Shown here: positions 54,480 to 63,387 of the stretch, in pieces
How the letters are laid out: each line of letters opens with the position of its first letter
Position numbering within the stretch: the first letter of the stretch is position 1
Source of the DNA: an uncultured SAR86 cluster bacterium
Lineage (GTDB): Bacteria; Pseudomonadota; Gammaproteobacteria; Magnimaribacterales; AG-339-G14
Length of the DNA: 64,000 bases
Reading direction: 5' to 3'
Assembly: GCA_902614235.1 (NCBI GenBank)
Contig: CACMKG010000002.1
Location: 62,001 to 126,000 of the forward strand
Notes under the pieces: generated by a model
What the model saw: the letters and a program-made list of their open reading frames with translations, nothing else
Told to the model about the DNA's origin: nothing
The model's database searches: none
Translations under genes and position numbers: made by a program

Positions 54480-55278
54480 GATTTCTAAAATTAGGTTTGC
54501 GCTTTTCTAAAAATGCCATTATTCCTTCTTTAAAAGGAGGAGCATCACACAAAACTCTCTGAGTTTTAGTTTCATATTCAAGCTGATCCTCTAAAGTAGA
54601 AATCAAAGCATTGTCATGAGAATGAACTATCGCTTTCAAGCCTTCAATAGCTCCATCTGCCATTTTTGATGCAATTTTCATGGCTTCATCCATCAAATCT
54701 TCATCAGAAAATGTTTTCCATAAAAGTCCCCATTCCTCAGCTTTTTCAGCTGATAAATCTTCGCCTAACATTGCCAGACCATTTGCCCTTGCTCTGGATA
54801 AAAGATTAGGGACAAACCAAGATGCTCCTACATCGGAAATTATGCCTAACTGATTTCCAAAAACTAATTTGAATTTAGCTGATTTTGAAGCAATTATTAT
54901 ATCGCCACTCAAAGCAAGTCCAGCTCCGCCGCCAGCTGCCACACCATTGATAGCATTCACAACAGGCTTAGGACAATTAACAATTTTTTTTATCATTGGA
55001 TTCATTCCAATAATCATGCTGTTGGCTGCTGATTCTCCAGCGGTCCATTTAGGTTCATTCGGCCAACCGCCGCCAGTTAAATCCGCACCAGAGCAAAAAC
55101 CTCTTCCTTCGCCAGTAAGAATGACTGATCTAATTTCATCATTTGAGCTTGCTTCATCAAAAGCAGCTATGACTCCCATGACAAGTTCATAATTGAGACT
55201 ATTTAAACTCTCAGGCCTATTCAAAGTGACAGTTAAAACTCCATCTTCACTAATTTCTCTTTTTACAACATCTCCCAT
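54472..55278 (-). CDS. Enoyl-CoA hydratase/isomerase, PaaG-like
   Basis: 268-aa crotonase-fold enzyme: GRGFCSGADLTGGGW (~62) and NGVAAGGGAGLALSGDIIIAS (~108) form the oxyanion hole. At the usual second Glu the sequence is IISDVGASW, with Asp, as in PaaG-like isomerases rather than standard hydratases. It lies 2 nt after the FAD monooxygenase gene on the same strand and is probably coexpressed, suggesting an aromatic or acyl-CoA pathway; inference. Confidence 0.85.
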   Translation of the reverse strand: MGDVVKREISEDGVLTVTLNRPESLNSLNYELVMGVIAAFDEASSNDEIRSVILTGEGRGFCSGADLTGGGWPNEPKWTAGESAANSMIIGMNPMIKKIVNCPKPVVNAINGVAAGGGAGLALSGDIIIASKSAKFKLVFGNQLGIISDVGASWFVPNLLSRARANGLAMLGEDLSAEKAEEWGLLWKTFSDEDLMDEAMKIASKMADGAIEGLKAIVHSHDNALISTLEDQLEYETKTQRVLCDAPPFKEGIMAFLEKRKPNFRNLK

Positions 55279-55280
55279 TT

Positions 55281-56507
55281 TTAAACCTCTAATTTTACTT
55301 TATCAAATCCGTTAGAAATTTTATCAAATTCTTTATCTGCAAACCTCTTAAAAACCTTAAATTTAAAAATAATTTTTATTATTGGTAATATTAAGTCTAC
55401 TAAATATTTATTTACAAAAATGAATTTTGGAGGTCTTGATTGAATTTCTTGGACTTGCCTTACCTCATTCAGTCTCTCTTTTTCTATTTTTTCAAAAGCA
55501 AAATCTAAATCCGTTTTATCAGCATCTGTTTTTAATAAAGGCACTAGATGATTTGCACAAACAATAGCATCTCTAAGAGCAATATTTAATCCTTGCCCTC
55601 CAACCGCATTCATAGTGTGTGCTGCATCTCCCAATAACAACGCGCCACTTTTATTCCATTTTTTTACACGATCCAAAGTCATTTTTAAAACAAAAGGATC
55701 TGAAATTTCATTTTTATCCAAACAATCTTTGAGATGATCGGAAAAATCTTTTGGAGAATTTTCTCTTATAAATTCAATCCATTTCTCTTTGCCCTGTCGC
55801 TTTAATTCACCATATGATCCCGAAGGTATTACCCAACCGACTTGCATCTTCTGATCATAGACAGGCACACAAACAAGCATAGACATTGGAAATAAACTAA
55901 AAAAAGCCTGGGAACCTGGAATAAAATTTTCGGGATAAGGAACTTTAAACCATAAAACATCCGCAGGCTGGTGGAATTTCTCAACTGAAAAAGCAAGCTT
56001 TCTTCTAACCATTGAATTTCTCCCATCAAATCCGATGACAACTTTCCCGCTCAGAAAAATATCTTCGTCTAAATTGCTTATTTTTACTCCGCTAACTCTA
56101 TCGTTTTCATAAACTAAGTCTTCTGCTCTGTATCCTCTAAAGAATTTAAAATTTTTAAAATTAGATGACTTTTCTACAATTTTTTCTAACAACTGGGGTT
56201 GAGAGGCCCACCTGAATTGACCTTTTTTAATAAATTCAATATCTGGATTTCCTATCAAAGCTCCTTTGTAAAAAATATTTAATTTATCAACCTTCCTATA
56301 TTTAATATTTTCATTATCTAAATCAATTCCTATTTGATTCAGAACTTCTTTCCCACTGGGCATTAAGGCTTCACCTCTAAATTCTTTAGAAAAGTCTTTC
56401 TGTCTTTCGATTAAAGCAACTTTAATACCTCTAGAGGCAAAAATATTTGCAAGGGTAGCGCCACCCGGACCGCCGCCAACAATGACTGCATCGAAATTAT
56501 TCATCAA
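55281..56507 (-). CDS. FAD-dependent monooxygenase
   Basis: 408-aa flavoprotein hydroxylase: VGGGPGGATLANIFASRG at the N-terminus, DGRNSMVRRK (~175) and GDAAHTMNAVGGQGLNIALRDA (~305), the second FAD motif of p-hydroxybenzoate-hydroxylase-type and tetracycline-inactivating monooxygenases. The C-terminus has a helical region (KYLVDLILPIIKIIFKF) that could be membrane-associated. Substrate unknown. It is divergent from the AOX gene across a 81-bp gap with a palindrome. Confidence 0.86.
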   Translation of the reverse strand: MMNNFDAVIVGGGPGGATLANIFASRGIKVALIERQKDFSKEFRGEALMPSGKEVLNQIGIDLDNENIKYRKVDKLNIFYKGALIGNPDIEFIKKGQFRWASQPQLLEKIVEKSSNFKNFKFFRGYRAEDLVYENDRVSGVKISNLDEDIFLSGKVVIGFDGRNSMVRRKLAFSVEKFHQPADVLWFKVPYPENFIPGSQAFFSLFPMSMLVCVPVYDQKMQVGWVIPSGSYGELKRQGKEKWIEFIRENSPKDFSDHLKDCLDKNEISDPFVLKMTLDRVKKWNKSGALLLGDAAHTMNAVGGQGLNIALRDAIVCANHLVPLLKTDADKTDLDFAFEKIEKERLNEVRQVQEIQSRPPKFIFVNKYLVDLILPIIKIIFKFKVFKRFADKEFDKISNGFDKVKLEV

Positions 56508-56588
56508 TAAACATTAACATTAGTGAACAAGAAGTTCCTAAATAAATGATATTACTAAAAGTAATATATAACTAATAATTAGATACCT
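56508..56588. promoter_or_regulatory. Divergent regulatory gap with AT palindrome, FAD monooxygenase / AOX
   Basis: Within this 81-bp gap lies ATATTACT-AAA-AGTAATAT (56549-56567), a perfect inverted repeat with 8-bp arms and a 3-bp centre, sized like a TetR- or MarR-type operator. It is 22 bp before the TTG start of AOX and 42 bp from the monooxygenase start. It does not match known NsrR or FNR consensus. A regulator is not encoded beside it. Confidence 0.5.
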
Positions 56589-57275
56589 TTGATTAACATC
56601 AAAAAAAAAGTTATATATAGTCTGCATATGTTAAGTCGAGATGAACTTCCAAAAAACTTAGAACTAAATTCTAGTAATAGAACTCACGTTCATTTACACC
56701 CTGAATGCTTTTCAGATAGTGTTGCTCTTTTCATCACAAGATCTCTTAGATTTTTTGCCGACACTTTTTTTAAAAAAAGATATGGTCATAGAGCTGTTGT
56801 TTTAGAAACCGTGGCTGCTGTGCCTGGTATGGTAGGTGGAATGCTTGCTCATTTTAAATCTCTTAGAAAGATGATAGACGATGGTGACTTCATCAAAGAG
56901 CTTCTAGAAGAAGCAGATAATGAAAGAATGCATTTAATGACTTTTATAGCGATTGCTAAGCCCTCAACTTTTGAAAGATTTATCATAATGGCTGGCCAAT
57001 TCATATTCGGGGCCTTTTACACTATTTTATATATTTTCTTCAAAAGAACGGCCCACAGAATGGTGGGATACTTTGAAGAAGAAGCAGTTTTCTCTTACAC
57101 AGAATATTTATACGAAATAGACTCTGGGAAAATTCCCAATACTCCCGCACCAGAAATAGCTATTAATTATTGGGGCTTGGATAAAAATGCAACTTTAAGA
57201 GAAGTAATAGAAGTTATTCGTGACGATGAGGCTGGACACAGAGATAGAAACCACGCTATCGCTGACTCTATTTAA
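56589..57275 (+). CDS. aox: Alternative (cyanide-insensitive) ubiquinol oxidase
   Basis: Di-iron AOX (228 aa from TTG; 215 from ATG 56628). All iron-ligand motifs are present: LETVAAVPGMVGGM, EEADNERMHL, YFEEEAVFSYTEYL and DDEAGHRDRNH, i.e. Glu, Glu-x-x-His, Glu and Glu-x-x-His. It is an interfacial membrane protein that oxidises ubiquinol and reduces O2 to water without pumping protons. Two weak starts (TTG, and MLSRDELPKN) leave the N-terminus open. It sits alone, beside the palindrome. Confidence 0.95.
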   Translation: MINIKKKVIYSLHMLSRDELPKNLELNSSNRTHVHLHPECFSDSVALFITRSLRFFADTFFKKRYGHRAVVLETVAAVPGMVGGMLAHFKSLRKMIDDGDFIKELLEEADNERMHLMTFIAIAKPSTFERFIIMAGQFIFGAFYTILYIFFKRTAHRMVGYFEEEAVFSYTEYLYEIDSGKIPNTPAPEIAINYWGLDKNATLREVIEVIRDDEAGHRDRNHAIADSI

Positions 57276-57277
57276 AC

Positions 57278-58207
57278 TTATCTAATTGCAATTGGATTTA
57301 TTATCATTTGCACAGCGCCTCGAACCTTAGCTTGGCCCAAAATGAATAAAAATTTATAAGCTTCATCTCTAGCCAAAGGTCCAGTGTTCATATTTTCCAA
57401 AATATAAATTCCATTCTCTTTTAACAAGACAGTGTGTCCTGAATGAATATCGTTGGGATCCACAGGTGGCTGAACATCTAACCCGTATGTATCCGCACCA
57501 ACTGCTAAAACATCTTTTTTTGCAAGAAATTTTGCAACTTCTGGGCTGATGCCTGGAATATTTCCTCCCCACTCTTCTGGATTGGAGACTAATTTAGCGT
57601 CTGTCCATCCTGTGTGAAATAAAACTACATCTCCTTTTTGAATTTCAATACTTTGATTATTTAAAGCTTTTTTCAATTGATCTACAGAAATGCTTTGACC
57701 ACCTTTCATGAAATCAATTCCAAGCAGTTTTGGCATATCAATCAATATGCCTCTGGCTACTAAAGGTGGAATTTTCTCAATTCCTAGTTTTTTCAGTCCT
57801 GTTATAGGTGCAATCTCTTTTCCATCAAAACAATTATAAAAAACACCATCTTTCGATCCTACATGTCCCAAACCGTCAATTTGAGAACCAATACCAAACC
57901 AACCTTGAAAAATGTCATCATTATAAGTTGCATTAGGTAATGCTTGATTTCCAAACTGTTGCAGAGGCTGAACTACTTGTAAGCTCATAGTTCGAGGAGG
58001 ATAGGCTGGAGTATCTTTATCAATAGTTATTCCAAGACTATATGTCTTGCCTTCAGTAATTAATTTAGAGGCTTTTAAAACACTCTCGGCTGTTATTAAA
58101 TTTGCATTTCCTATTTCATCTCCTTTCCCCCATTTTGAATGAGAACATTCTTCAGCAAATAAATGAGAAAAAGATAATAAAATAATAAATATATGAAAAA
58201 TTTTCAT
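57278..58207 (-). CDS. Cyclase family protein (kynurenine-formamidase-like), exported
   Basis: 309-aa protein of the PF04199 cyclase family with signal peptide (KIFHIFIILLSFSHLFA). GIGSQIDGLGHVGSKDG stands where the family has a HGTHxD-type metal site; VLFHTGWTDA (~197), GADTYGLDV and SGHTVLLKENGIYILENM complete the fold. The variant GSQIDGLGH form is common in the subfamily and probably keeps only some metal ligands. Substrate unknown, periplasmic hydrolysis likely. Confidence 0.83.
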   Translation of the reverse strand: MKIFHIFIILLSFSHLFAEECSHSKWGKGDEIGNANLITAESVLKASKLITEGKTYSLGITIDKDTPAYPPRTMSLQVVQPLQQFGNQALPNATYNDDIFQGWFGIGSQIDGLGHVGSKDGVFYNCFDGKEIAPITGLKKLGIEKIPPLVARGILIDMPKLLGIDFMKGGQSISVDQLKKALNNQSIEIQKGDVVLFHTGWTDAKLVSNPEEWGGNIPGISPEVAKFLAKKDVLAVGADTYGLDVQPPVDPNDIHSGHTVLLKENGIYILENMNTGPLARDEAYKFLFILGQAKVRGAVQMIINPIAIR

Positions 58208-58221
58208 TTTTTTTTAAAAGA

Positions 58222-58297
58222 TGGAGCGATTGACGGGGTTCGAACCCGTGGCCTCGACCTTGGCAAGGTCGCGCTCTACCAACTGAGCTACAATCGC
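58222..58297 (-). tRNA. tRNA-Gly (GCC anticodon)
   Basis: 76-nt tRNA on the minus strand. Acceptor GCGATTG, D arm TAGCTCAGTTGGTAGAGC, anticodon arm GACC-TTGCCAA-GGTC with GCC, T arm GGTTCGAACCC, encoded CCA (58222-58224). Sequence follows the canonical bacterial tRNA-Gly(GCC). Confidence 0.97.
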
Positions 58298-58390
58298 ATT
58301 TTTAAAACGTTAATTTACATCAATTTAAAGCTTGTAAACAATTATTTTTGTTTAATTCTGGTTAATATGTTAGAAAAAAGAAAAAAAATT

Positions 58391-58499
58391 TTGACGTATT
58401 GATAGATTTTTTATAAATTAATCTTCGCTTCTTGAGTCTTGGGGGAGAATCTCAAGAAGCTCCATCAAAAAAAACCCCGGCATTTGCCGGGGTTTTTTA
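58391..58499 (+). ncRNA. Candidate small RNA with promoter and terminator
   Basis: TTGACG (58391-58396) with TATAAA (58412-58417, 15-bp spacing) or TAAATT (17-bp spacing) forms a promoter. About 10 bp on, GCTTCTTGAG (58427-58436) and CTCAAGAAGC (58451-58460) give a perfect 10-bp hairpin with a 14-nt G-rich loop (TCTTGGGGGAGAAT). It is followed by the CCCCGGC-ATTT-GCCGGGG terminator ending in T6. The predicted transcript of ~75 nt has no ORF. It lies convergent to the proteorhodopsin gene and shares its terminator. No family match known to me. Confidence 0.55.
58466..58499. terminator. Bidirectional terminator after proteorhodopsin
   Basis: AAAAAAAACCCCGGC-ATTT-GCCGGGGTTTTTT: a 7-bp GC stem flanked by A8 and T6, functional on both strands. 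On the minus strand it ends the proteorhodopsin message 20 nt after the stop; on the plus strand it ends the candidate small RNA. Confidence 0.93.
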
Positions 58500-58518
58500 T
58501 TATTAAATGTTAAATTTA

Positions 58519-59223
58519 TTAAGCTTCTGAAGTCTGTGAGTCAGCTACTGCTGCAGCCCATATGGCTAAACCAAATGCAGTTTTATTAATTAAATCTGCA
58601 AGGTTATAAATAATATTTAAAGAATTAGCATCGACACCGCCAGGTGAAAAATATCCAATGGCATAGCCTAAAGGATAAATTGCCCAACCTACAGTAACAA
58701 TCCATTTGATTGTGTTAAATGCTTGTTGACTAGCAGCGTTTCCACTTGAAGCGTTGGCCGCGGCTGTTTCTCCAAAGAAAATTTCATAAATTATGTATAG
58801 CCAAGCGACCATACCAATTACGAAACCAACAGTGACATTCATTAATCCCGTTTCGCCTAAATAACCAAAAACTAGCATCACTATGGAAGCTATTAAAAGC
58901 TTCCAGAATATAGCTGCTGAAATTGCAGTTACTGCAGCAATAACCAGATAAAACTCGATTATTTGAAGTGGTACTGTTATTAACCAGTCAATGTAACGAT
59001 AAACTGTTGGAGTATCTCCCATTACTACCCACACTTCTCTCATGTATAGGTAATGCCAGAAAGCTACACCAGTTACTAATCCAGCAACAGTCATAGATGT
59101 TTTCCACTTGCCCTTTACATCAGATCTTTCAACAAAGAAAAATACTGTTGAAGCAAGCATAATTGCTGTTGCTAACCAAAAAGAAATACCAACATAATCA
59201 TTGGTAGCTAAAATTGATTCCAT
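58519..59223 (-). CDS. Proteorhodopsin, blue-absorbing proton-pump type
   Basis: 234-aa, seven-helix retinal protein acting as a light-driven proton pump. Proton-path residues match green proteorhodopsin: His57 (H75), Asp79 (D97) as Schiff-base counterion, Thr83, Glu90 (E108) as donor, and Lys214 in ADLINKTAFG for retinal. The tuning residue at GPR position 105 is Gln (TVPLQIIEF), the blue-type. There is no signal peptide ahead of helix A, unlike green proteorhodopsin. A GGGAGG site is 4-5 bases before the ATG. It has a 98-bp 5' gap. No blh or crt gene is here. Confidence 0.97.
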   Translation of the reverse strand: MESILATNDYVGISFWLATAIMLASTVFFFVERSDVKGKWKTSMTVAGLVTGVAFWHYLYMREVWVVMGDTPTVYRYIDWLITVPLQIIEFYLVIAAVTAISAAIFWKLLIASIVMLVFGYLGETGLMNVTVGFVIGMVAWLYIIYEIFFGETAAANASSGNAASQQAFNTIKWIVTVGWAIYPLGYAIGYFSPGGVDANSLNIIYNLADLINKTAFGLAIWAAAVADSQTSEA

Positions 59224-59321
59224 AAAACCTCCCCGTTTTATATCTAAAAAATCCTTTTTCGAACATTCTCAAATTACAATATATAACAATTTTTTAACTT
59301 TTTACAGCAACAAAATGTTTT
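59224..59321 (-). promoter_or_regulatory. Proteorhodopsin leader
   Basis: 98 bp between the MATE stop and proteorhodopsin. Read on the minus strand it contains a TTGCTG element, then 18 A/T-rich bases and TTATAT/TATATT about 60 bases before the ATG, plus the GGGAGG ribosome-binding site. The pair is weak, so this is only a candidate promoter. Confidence 0.4.
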
Positions 59322-60701
59322 TTAGACTAATTTTTTTATCCACTTTCCTGAGTTAAACCTATAAGAAAAGAGAACTGCTTTAACCAAATAGTCGATCATC
59401 AAGCTCGAAAAAATATATTCAATTGGTAAGTTAAAGACTAGAAAGACGAAGGCCACACTGAGTCTAAAAAAAACTAAGCCTATCATGGTAATGATCAATG
59501 GAGATTTAGTATCTCCAGCACCCCTCAAAGCGCCACCTAAAGCAAATTCAATTGCCATAAGTGGTTGCATTGAACCCAGAAACCAAACAAAAATAACCGT
59601 CAGCCTTATAACTTCAGGATCATTAATTAAAAATCCAGATATCTCCTTAGAAAAAATTGCAACAGTTAGGCCAATAAAAGTCATTGAAATTATAGATAAC
59701 CCTGTACTTCTCCATCCACTTCTCTTGGCTTCTTTTGGATTGTCAGCGCCTAAAAATTGACCAGTCAAAGTTGCCCCGGCTATTGAAAACCCCTGCCCGA
59801 TCATAAATGAAAGCATCAAAATATTAATGCCTATGTTGTATGCTGCAACGGGGGCTGTTCCATATAAAGAAATTATCCAAAAATAAATTAATAAACCAAA
59901 TTGGAAAATTCCCTGTTCAATAGTCGCAGGTGTTGAAATTTTTAAAATTAATTTAATTCTATTTCTATTGAAAGAATTAAAATTGGGGCGTTTGATAATA
60001 GTCAGGTTAGATAACCAAAGAAAAAAACAAATTAATGTTCCGATAGTAAAAGAAATCCCCCATGCAAATGCTGCTCCAACCACACCAAGGTTTGGCAATC
60101 CAAAGCTGCCATTGACAAGACCGATTAAAAGAAAAACGTTTATGATATTTTGAAAAATCATAATCGCTAAAGGTGTTTTTGCGTCGCCAGCAGCTCTCAA
60201 AGCAGCTCCGAAGATAAAAGAAGCTGAAAACATTGCTGAGAAGAGCATTGAGTATTTCAGATAATCAACTGCTAATTCCTTTGATTGCTCATTCAATCCA
60301 AATAGTCCAAGGATATTCTCTCCATATATCCAACCAACGAAAGTAGTAAAAACTCCCAAAGCTATACCAATCCACAAGGAGTCAAATAAAACTAAAGCAC
60401 CTTCATTTTTGTTGCCTGAGCCATAAGCTCTAGCTATTAAAGCAGTTGTTCCAGTTGAAACTGCCATGATTAAAGATTGAATAACAAAAAAAATTCTTTG
60501 TCCTGTGCCAACAGCTGCCAAAGCCTCGGTCCCTAATGCCCCTACTGCCTTAAGGCCAACAATTCCAACAGCCGCAAAAAGAATATTAGCTAATATAGAT
60601 GGCCAAGCTAGACCCCATATTGACAAAGTTTCAGGGCTTGAAACCTTTTCTATTTCTTCTTGAGAAACTTCAATATCAGATGCCTGGTCAATGCTCGCCA
60701 T
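59322..60701 (-). CDS. MATE family efflux transporter
   Basis: 459-aa, twelve-span multidrug/toxin exporter of the NorM/DinF-like superfamily. Typical repeated stretches are GLAWPSILANILFAAVGIVGLKAVG (N-lobe), RAAGDAKTPLAIMI and ALRGAGDTKSPLIITM (C-lobe). It lies 22 bp downstream of the TonB receptor on the same strand and probably shares its transcript. Substrate unknown. Confidence 0.9.
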   Translation of the reverse strand: MASIDQASDIEVSQEEIEKVSSPETLSIWGLAWPSILANILFAAVGIVGLKAVGALGTEALAAVGTGQRIFFVIQSLIMAVSTGTTALIARAYGSGNKNEGALVLFDSLWIGIALGVFTTFVGWIYGENILGLFGLNEQSKELAVDYLKYSMLFSAMFSASFIFGAALRAAGDAKTPLAIMIFQNIINVFLLIGLVNGSFGLPNLGVVGAAFAWGISFTIGTLICFFLWLSNLTIIKRPNFNSFNRNRIKLILKISTPATIEQGIFQFGLLIYFWIISLYGTAPVAAYNIGINILMLSFMIGQGFSIAGATLTGQFLGADNPKEAKRSGWRSTGLSIISMTFIGLTVAIFSKEISGFLINDPEVIRLTVIFVWFLGSMQPLMAIEFALGGALRGAGDTKSPLIITMIGLVFFRLSVAFVFLVFNLPIEYIFSSLMIDYLVKAVLFSYRFNSGKWIKKLV

Positions 60702-60723
60702 AGAATTCCTTATATTTTGATAT

Positions 60724-63285
60724 TTATAAGTTTATTTCAATCCCAAAAGAGAAAATTCTGCCTCTGGGATCTATTTGTCTTGGATCATAACTAAACTCAG
60801 GCTGACTATTGACTTTCGGTGCGTCCTCGTCAGTTAAATTTAGAATTGAAAAATTCAAGTTATAGTCTAAATTGTTTGTTTTAAAACTGCGCTGATAACC
60901 TAGATCAAACATCAAAGAAGAATCTACCTTATTGGTATATCCTCCAACAGAAATTGCTCTTGTAAGCAATCTTTTATGGTTGTCGTAACCACTTACATAT
61001 CTGGCATTGAAAGTATATTTGTTAAGATTTTTTTCCATTAAAGCAAATAGATTTAATTTGTATTCAGGAAGAGAATATCCGTCGATATCATGATTAAATC
61101 TTCCAGCTCTTTCTATTGAAGTACCTCCTTGAGTAGTTTCATATTCCATTAAATAGGTACCATTTATCTTATAATCAAATTGCCCATAACTACTGTTGTA
61201 TTTTCCAGATTCAAAAGAAAAATCTATACCAGATAAATCTGTCTTTTCTTCATTAATATATTTTACATTAGCTGCAAAAAGCACTCCTGAATTGTAAGTA
61301 AAAATTGGATTAATAGGATTTGCAGCATAAAGAGTTTTCGCACTTTCAACGGTCAATCGGTCTTTGTAATCTATTTGCCAATAATCTAAAGAGATTTTCC
61401 TATCTTCATAAAGATAAATAATTCCAAAATTTGAATTTGTCGATGATTGAGGTTTTAGATCTGGATCTCCCACCTTAGAAACTCGAATAAAAATTCCAGA
61501 TACGTTACCCAAAGATGTATTTGCAGAATACAATTGCCCCAAAGAAGGCATAGCGAAGGAAGTTCCCAACGAACCTCTTAGTATTAAATTATTGTTTACA
61601 TATTTTTTTAAAGATATTTTTGGATCAAATGAGGATTCGTCGCCAATTTTTTCAAACCTTGCTGAAATTTTTAAATCTAAATCATTACTTATCTGAGGAT
61701 TAAATTCAGAAAAAATCGCATATTTTTCTCTGTCAGAATTAACATTTGATCCTCCTCCTAAAAATAATAAATCTGCAGATTTGGTCATTTTACCGTCTGC
61801 ATCAAATTCAACTCTTGCTAAGTCATTCCAAGTTACATCAAGACTTTCTGAACCAGCTTGAAAGCCAACAACATAATTAACGTCATTTATTTGACCCTCG
61901 TAAAGAAGATCAAAAATAGATAATTTTGCTTGATGCACCGAATCTTCGCTTCCTAAAATATAGTTTTTTAATGTTTCTGAATTTTGAGAAGGATCAAAGA
62001 TATTCCATGTCAAATTATTATTTGGACCTCCAGAATTATTCAAAGCGGCTATCAACCTTGAATTAACAGTATCCGGACGACTCATTGAGTTTTCATGCTC
62101 ACTATGAGTGAATGTTAATTTCATTTTATCGCTTTTATTTAAATCGATATCAAAATTAGTTGAAAAATGGAATTGATCTATTTCCTTTGGAGATAGTGGA
62201 GAAGGAGATGAAGCGCCCAAAGGTCGACCATTCCATTTTACGGGATTATTGAATGGGCTGCCTGCTTTTCCTACTGCTATTACGGGAAATGATAGTGCTG
62301 GATAAGATGGAGATTGGGGATTATCATTTACATCTACACTTGAAAAAATAAAAGTTGAGGAAAAACTATACTTCTCGAAGGATTGATTAGCATTTAGATA
62401 AACCTTTTCGTGATCCTCATCATTTGTGATATTAAACCTATCACCGTATAAAAATCCACAATATAACTTTCCGTAAGCTGAGTAATCAGGAATTCCTCCG
62501 TTTTGAAGACAGTTGGCATCTTGGATGACATCTCCAGATGAATAAACATTCCCGGCATAAGCTCCTGTACCAGTCGTGCCATCAACTGTTGCTTCAAAGC
62601 TATTTCCAAACATACTTACTCCTAACTCAGAGATGCCTTCAATTTTTTTTGAGGGTAAACTAGATCTATCTAAAATCTCTAAACCTAAAACAAAATTAAT
62701 ATCGTTCAAACTATTTCCGTATAGAAACTCTAATTTCCTTTCATTTTGTCCGTAATGTTGCGTCTTTTGGTTTCCAAATTTTAACTTTCCTCCATTAAAA
62801 TTTTTATAAGTTAAGAAATTTACCACTCCAGCAATAGCGTCTGAGCCGTATAAAGAAGTTGCTCCTTCTTTTAAGATTTCAATTCGCTCAACAGCAATTT
62901 GAGGAATTAAATTTATATCTACATAGCTATCTCCGCTTTCTGCAGGCAATCCGGCTAAAGCATTTCTCTTGGAATTAATCATTACTAAAGTCGCTGATAA
63001 ATTTAAACCCCTTAGATTTATATTAGCCATTCCTTGATCCGTTCCTTCTAATGAGTCACTTTGAAAATGAGAACCGGATGAGGTATGGATGTATTTTCCA
63101 ATTTCTGCTAGAGAAGAAATATTTAAATTTTCTATTTCAGCCGCAGATAAAACATCTACTGGAGAAGATTCAATAGTTCTGTCTTTTAAATAAGAACCTG
63201 TAACCACAAGCTCTTCATCTGCTGAAGTTAAAATTTGAGCAGTTGAAATTAAGCAAATAATTAGTAAGAAATTTAAAAATCTCAT
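60724..63285 (-). CDS. TonB-dependent outer-membrane receptor
   Basis: 853-aa receptor with signal peptide (MRFLNFLLIICLISTAQILTS). After EELVVTGSYL, the plug contains SPVDVLSAAEIENL, NLRGLNLSATLVMINSKRN and LKEGATSLYGSDAIAGVVNF; the rest is a 22-stranded barrel ending RGRIFSFGIEINL with a C-terminal aromatic/hydrophobic strand. It likely takes up a polysaccharide, lipid or metal complex using TonB-ExbB-ExbD energy. The N-terminal TonB box region (EELVVTG) is compatible. Substrate cannot be assigned. Confidence 0.94.
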   Translation of the reverse strand: MRFLNFLLIICLISTAQILTSADEELVVTGSYLKDRTIESSPVDVLSAAEIENLNISSLAEIGKYIHTSSGSHFQSDSLEGTDQGMANINLRGLNLSATLVMINSKRNALAGLPAESGDSYVDINLIPQIAVERIEILKEGATSLYGSDAIAGVVNFLTYKNFNGGKLKFGNQKTQHYGQNERKLEFLYGNSLNDINFVLGLEILDRSSLPSKKIEGISELGVSMFGNSFEATVDGTTGTGAYAGNVYSSGDVIQDANCLQNGGIPDYSAYGKLYCGFLYGDRFNITNDEDHEKVYLNANQSFEKYSFSSTFIFSSVDVNDNPQSPSYPALSFPVIAVGKAGSPFNNPVKWNGRPLGASSPSPLSPKEIDQFHFSTNFDIDLNKSDKMKLTFTHSEHENSMSRPDTVNSRLIAALNNSGGPNNNLTWNIFDPSQNSETLKNYILGSEDSVHQAKLSIFDLLYEGQINDVNYVVGFQAGSESLDVTWNDLARVEFDADGKMTKSADLLFLGGGSNVNSDREKYAIFSEFNPQISNDLDLKISARFEKIGDESSFDPKISLKKYVNNNLILRGSLGTSFAMPSLGQLYSANTSLGNVSGIFIRVSKVGDPDLKPQSSTNSNFGIIYLYEDRKISLDYWQIDYKDRLTVESAKTLYAANPINPIFTYNSGVLFAANVKYINEEKTDLSGIDFSFESGKYNSSYGQFDYKINGTYLMEYETTQGGTSIERAGRFNHDIDGYSLPEYKLNLFALMEKNLNKYTFNARYVSGYDNHKRLLTRAISVGGYTNKVDSSLMFDLGYQRSFKTNNLDYNLNFSILNLTDEDAPKVNSQPEFSYDPRQIDPRGRIFSFGIEINL

Positions 63286-63387
63286 GAAGAGTGGATTATA
63301 TCTTCTTTGAAGTCTATATCTAGTGTATATGTCGATAAGTTATTTATTGACAATTAAATTGAAAAATGAATATTTTTTTAAAAAAAC

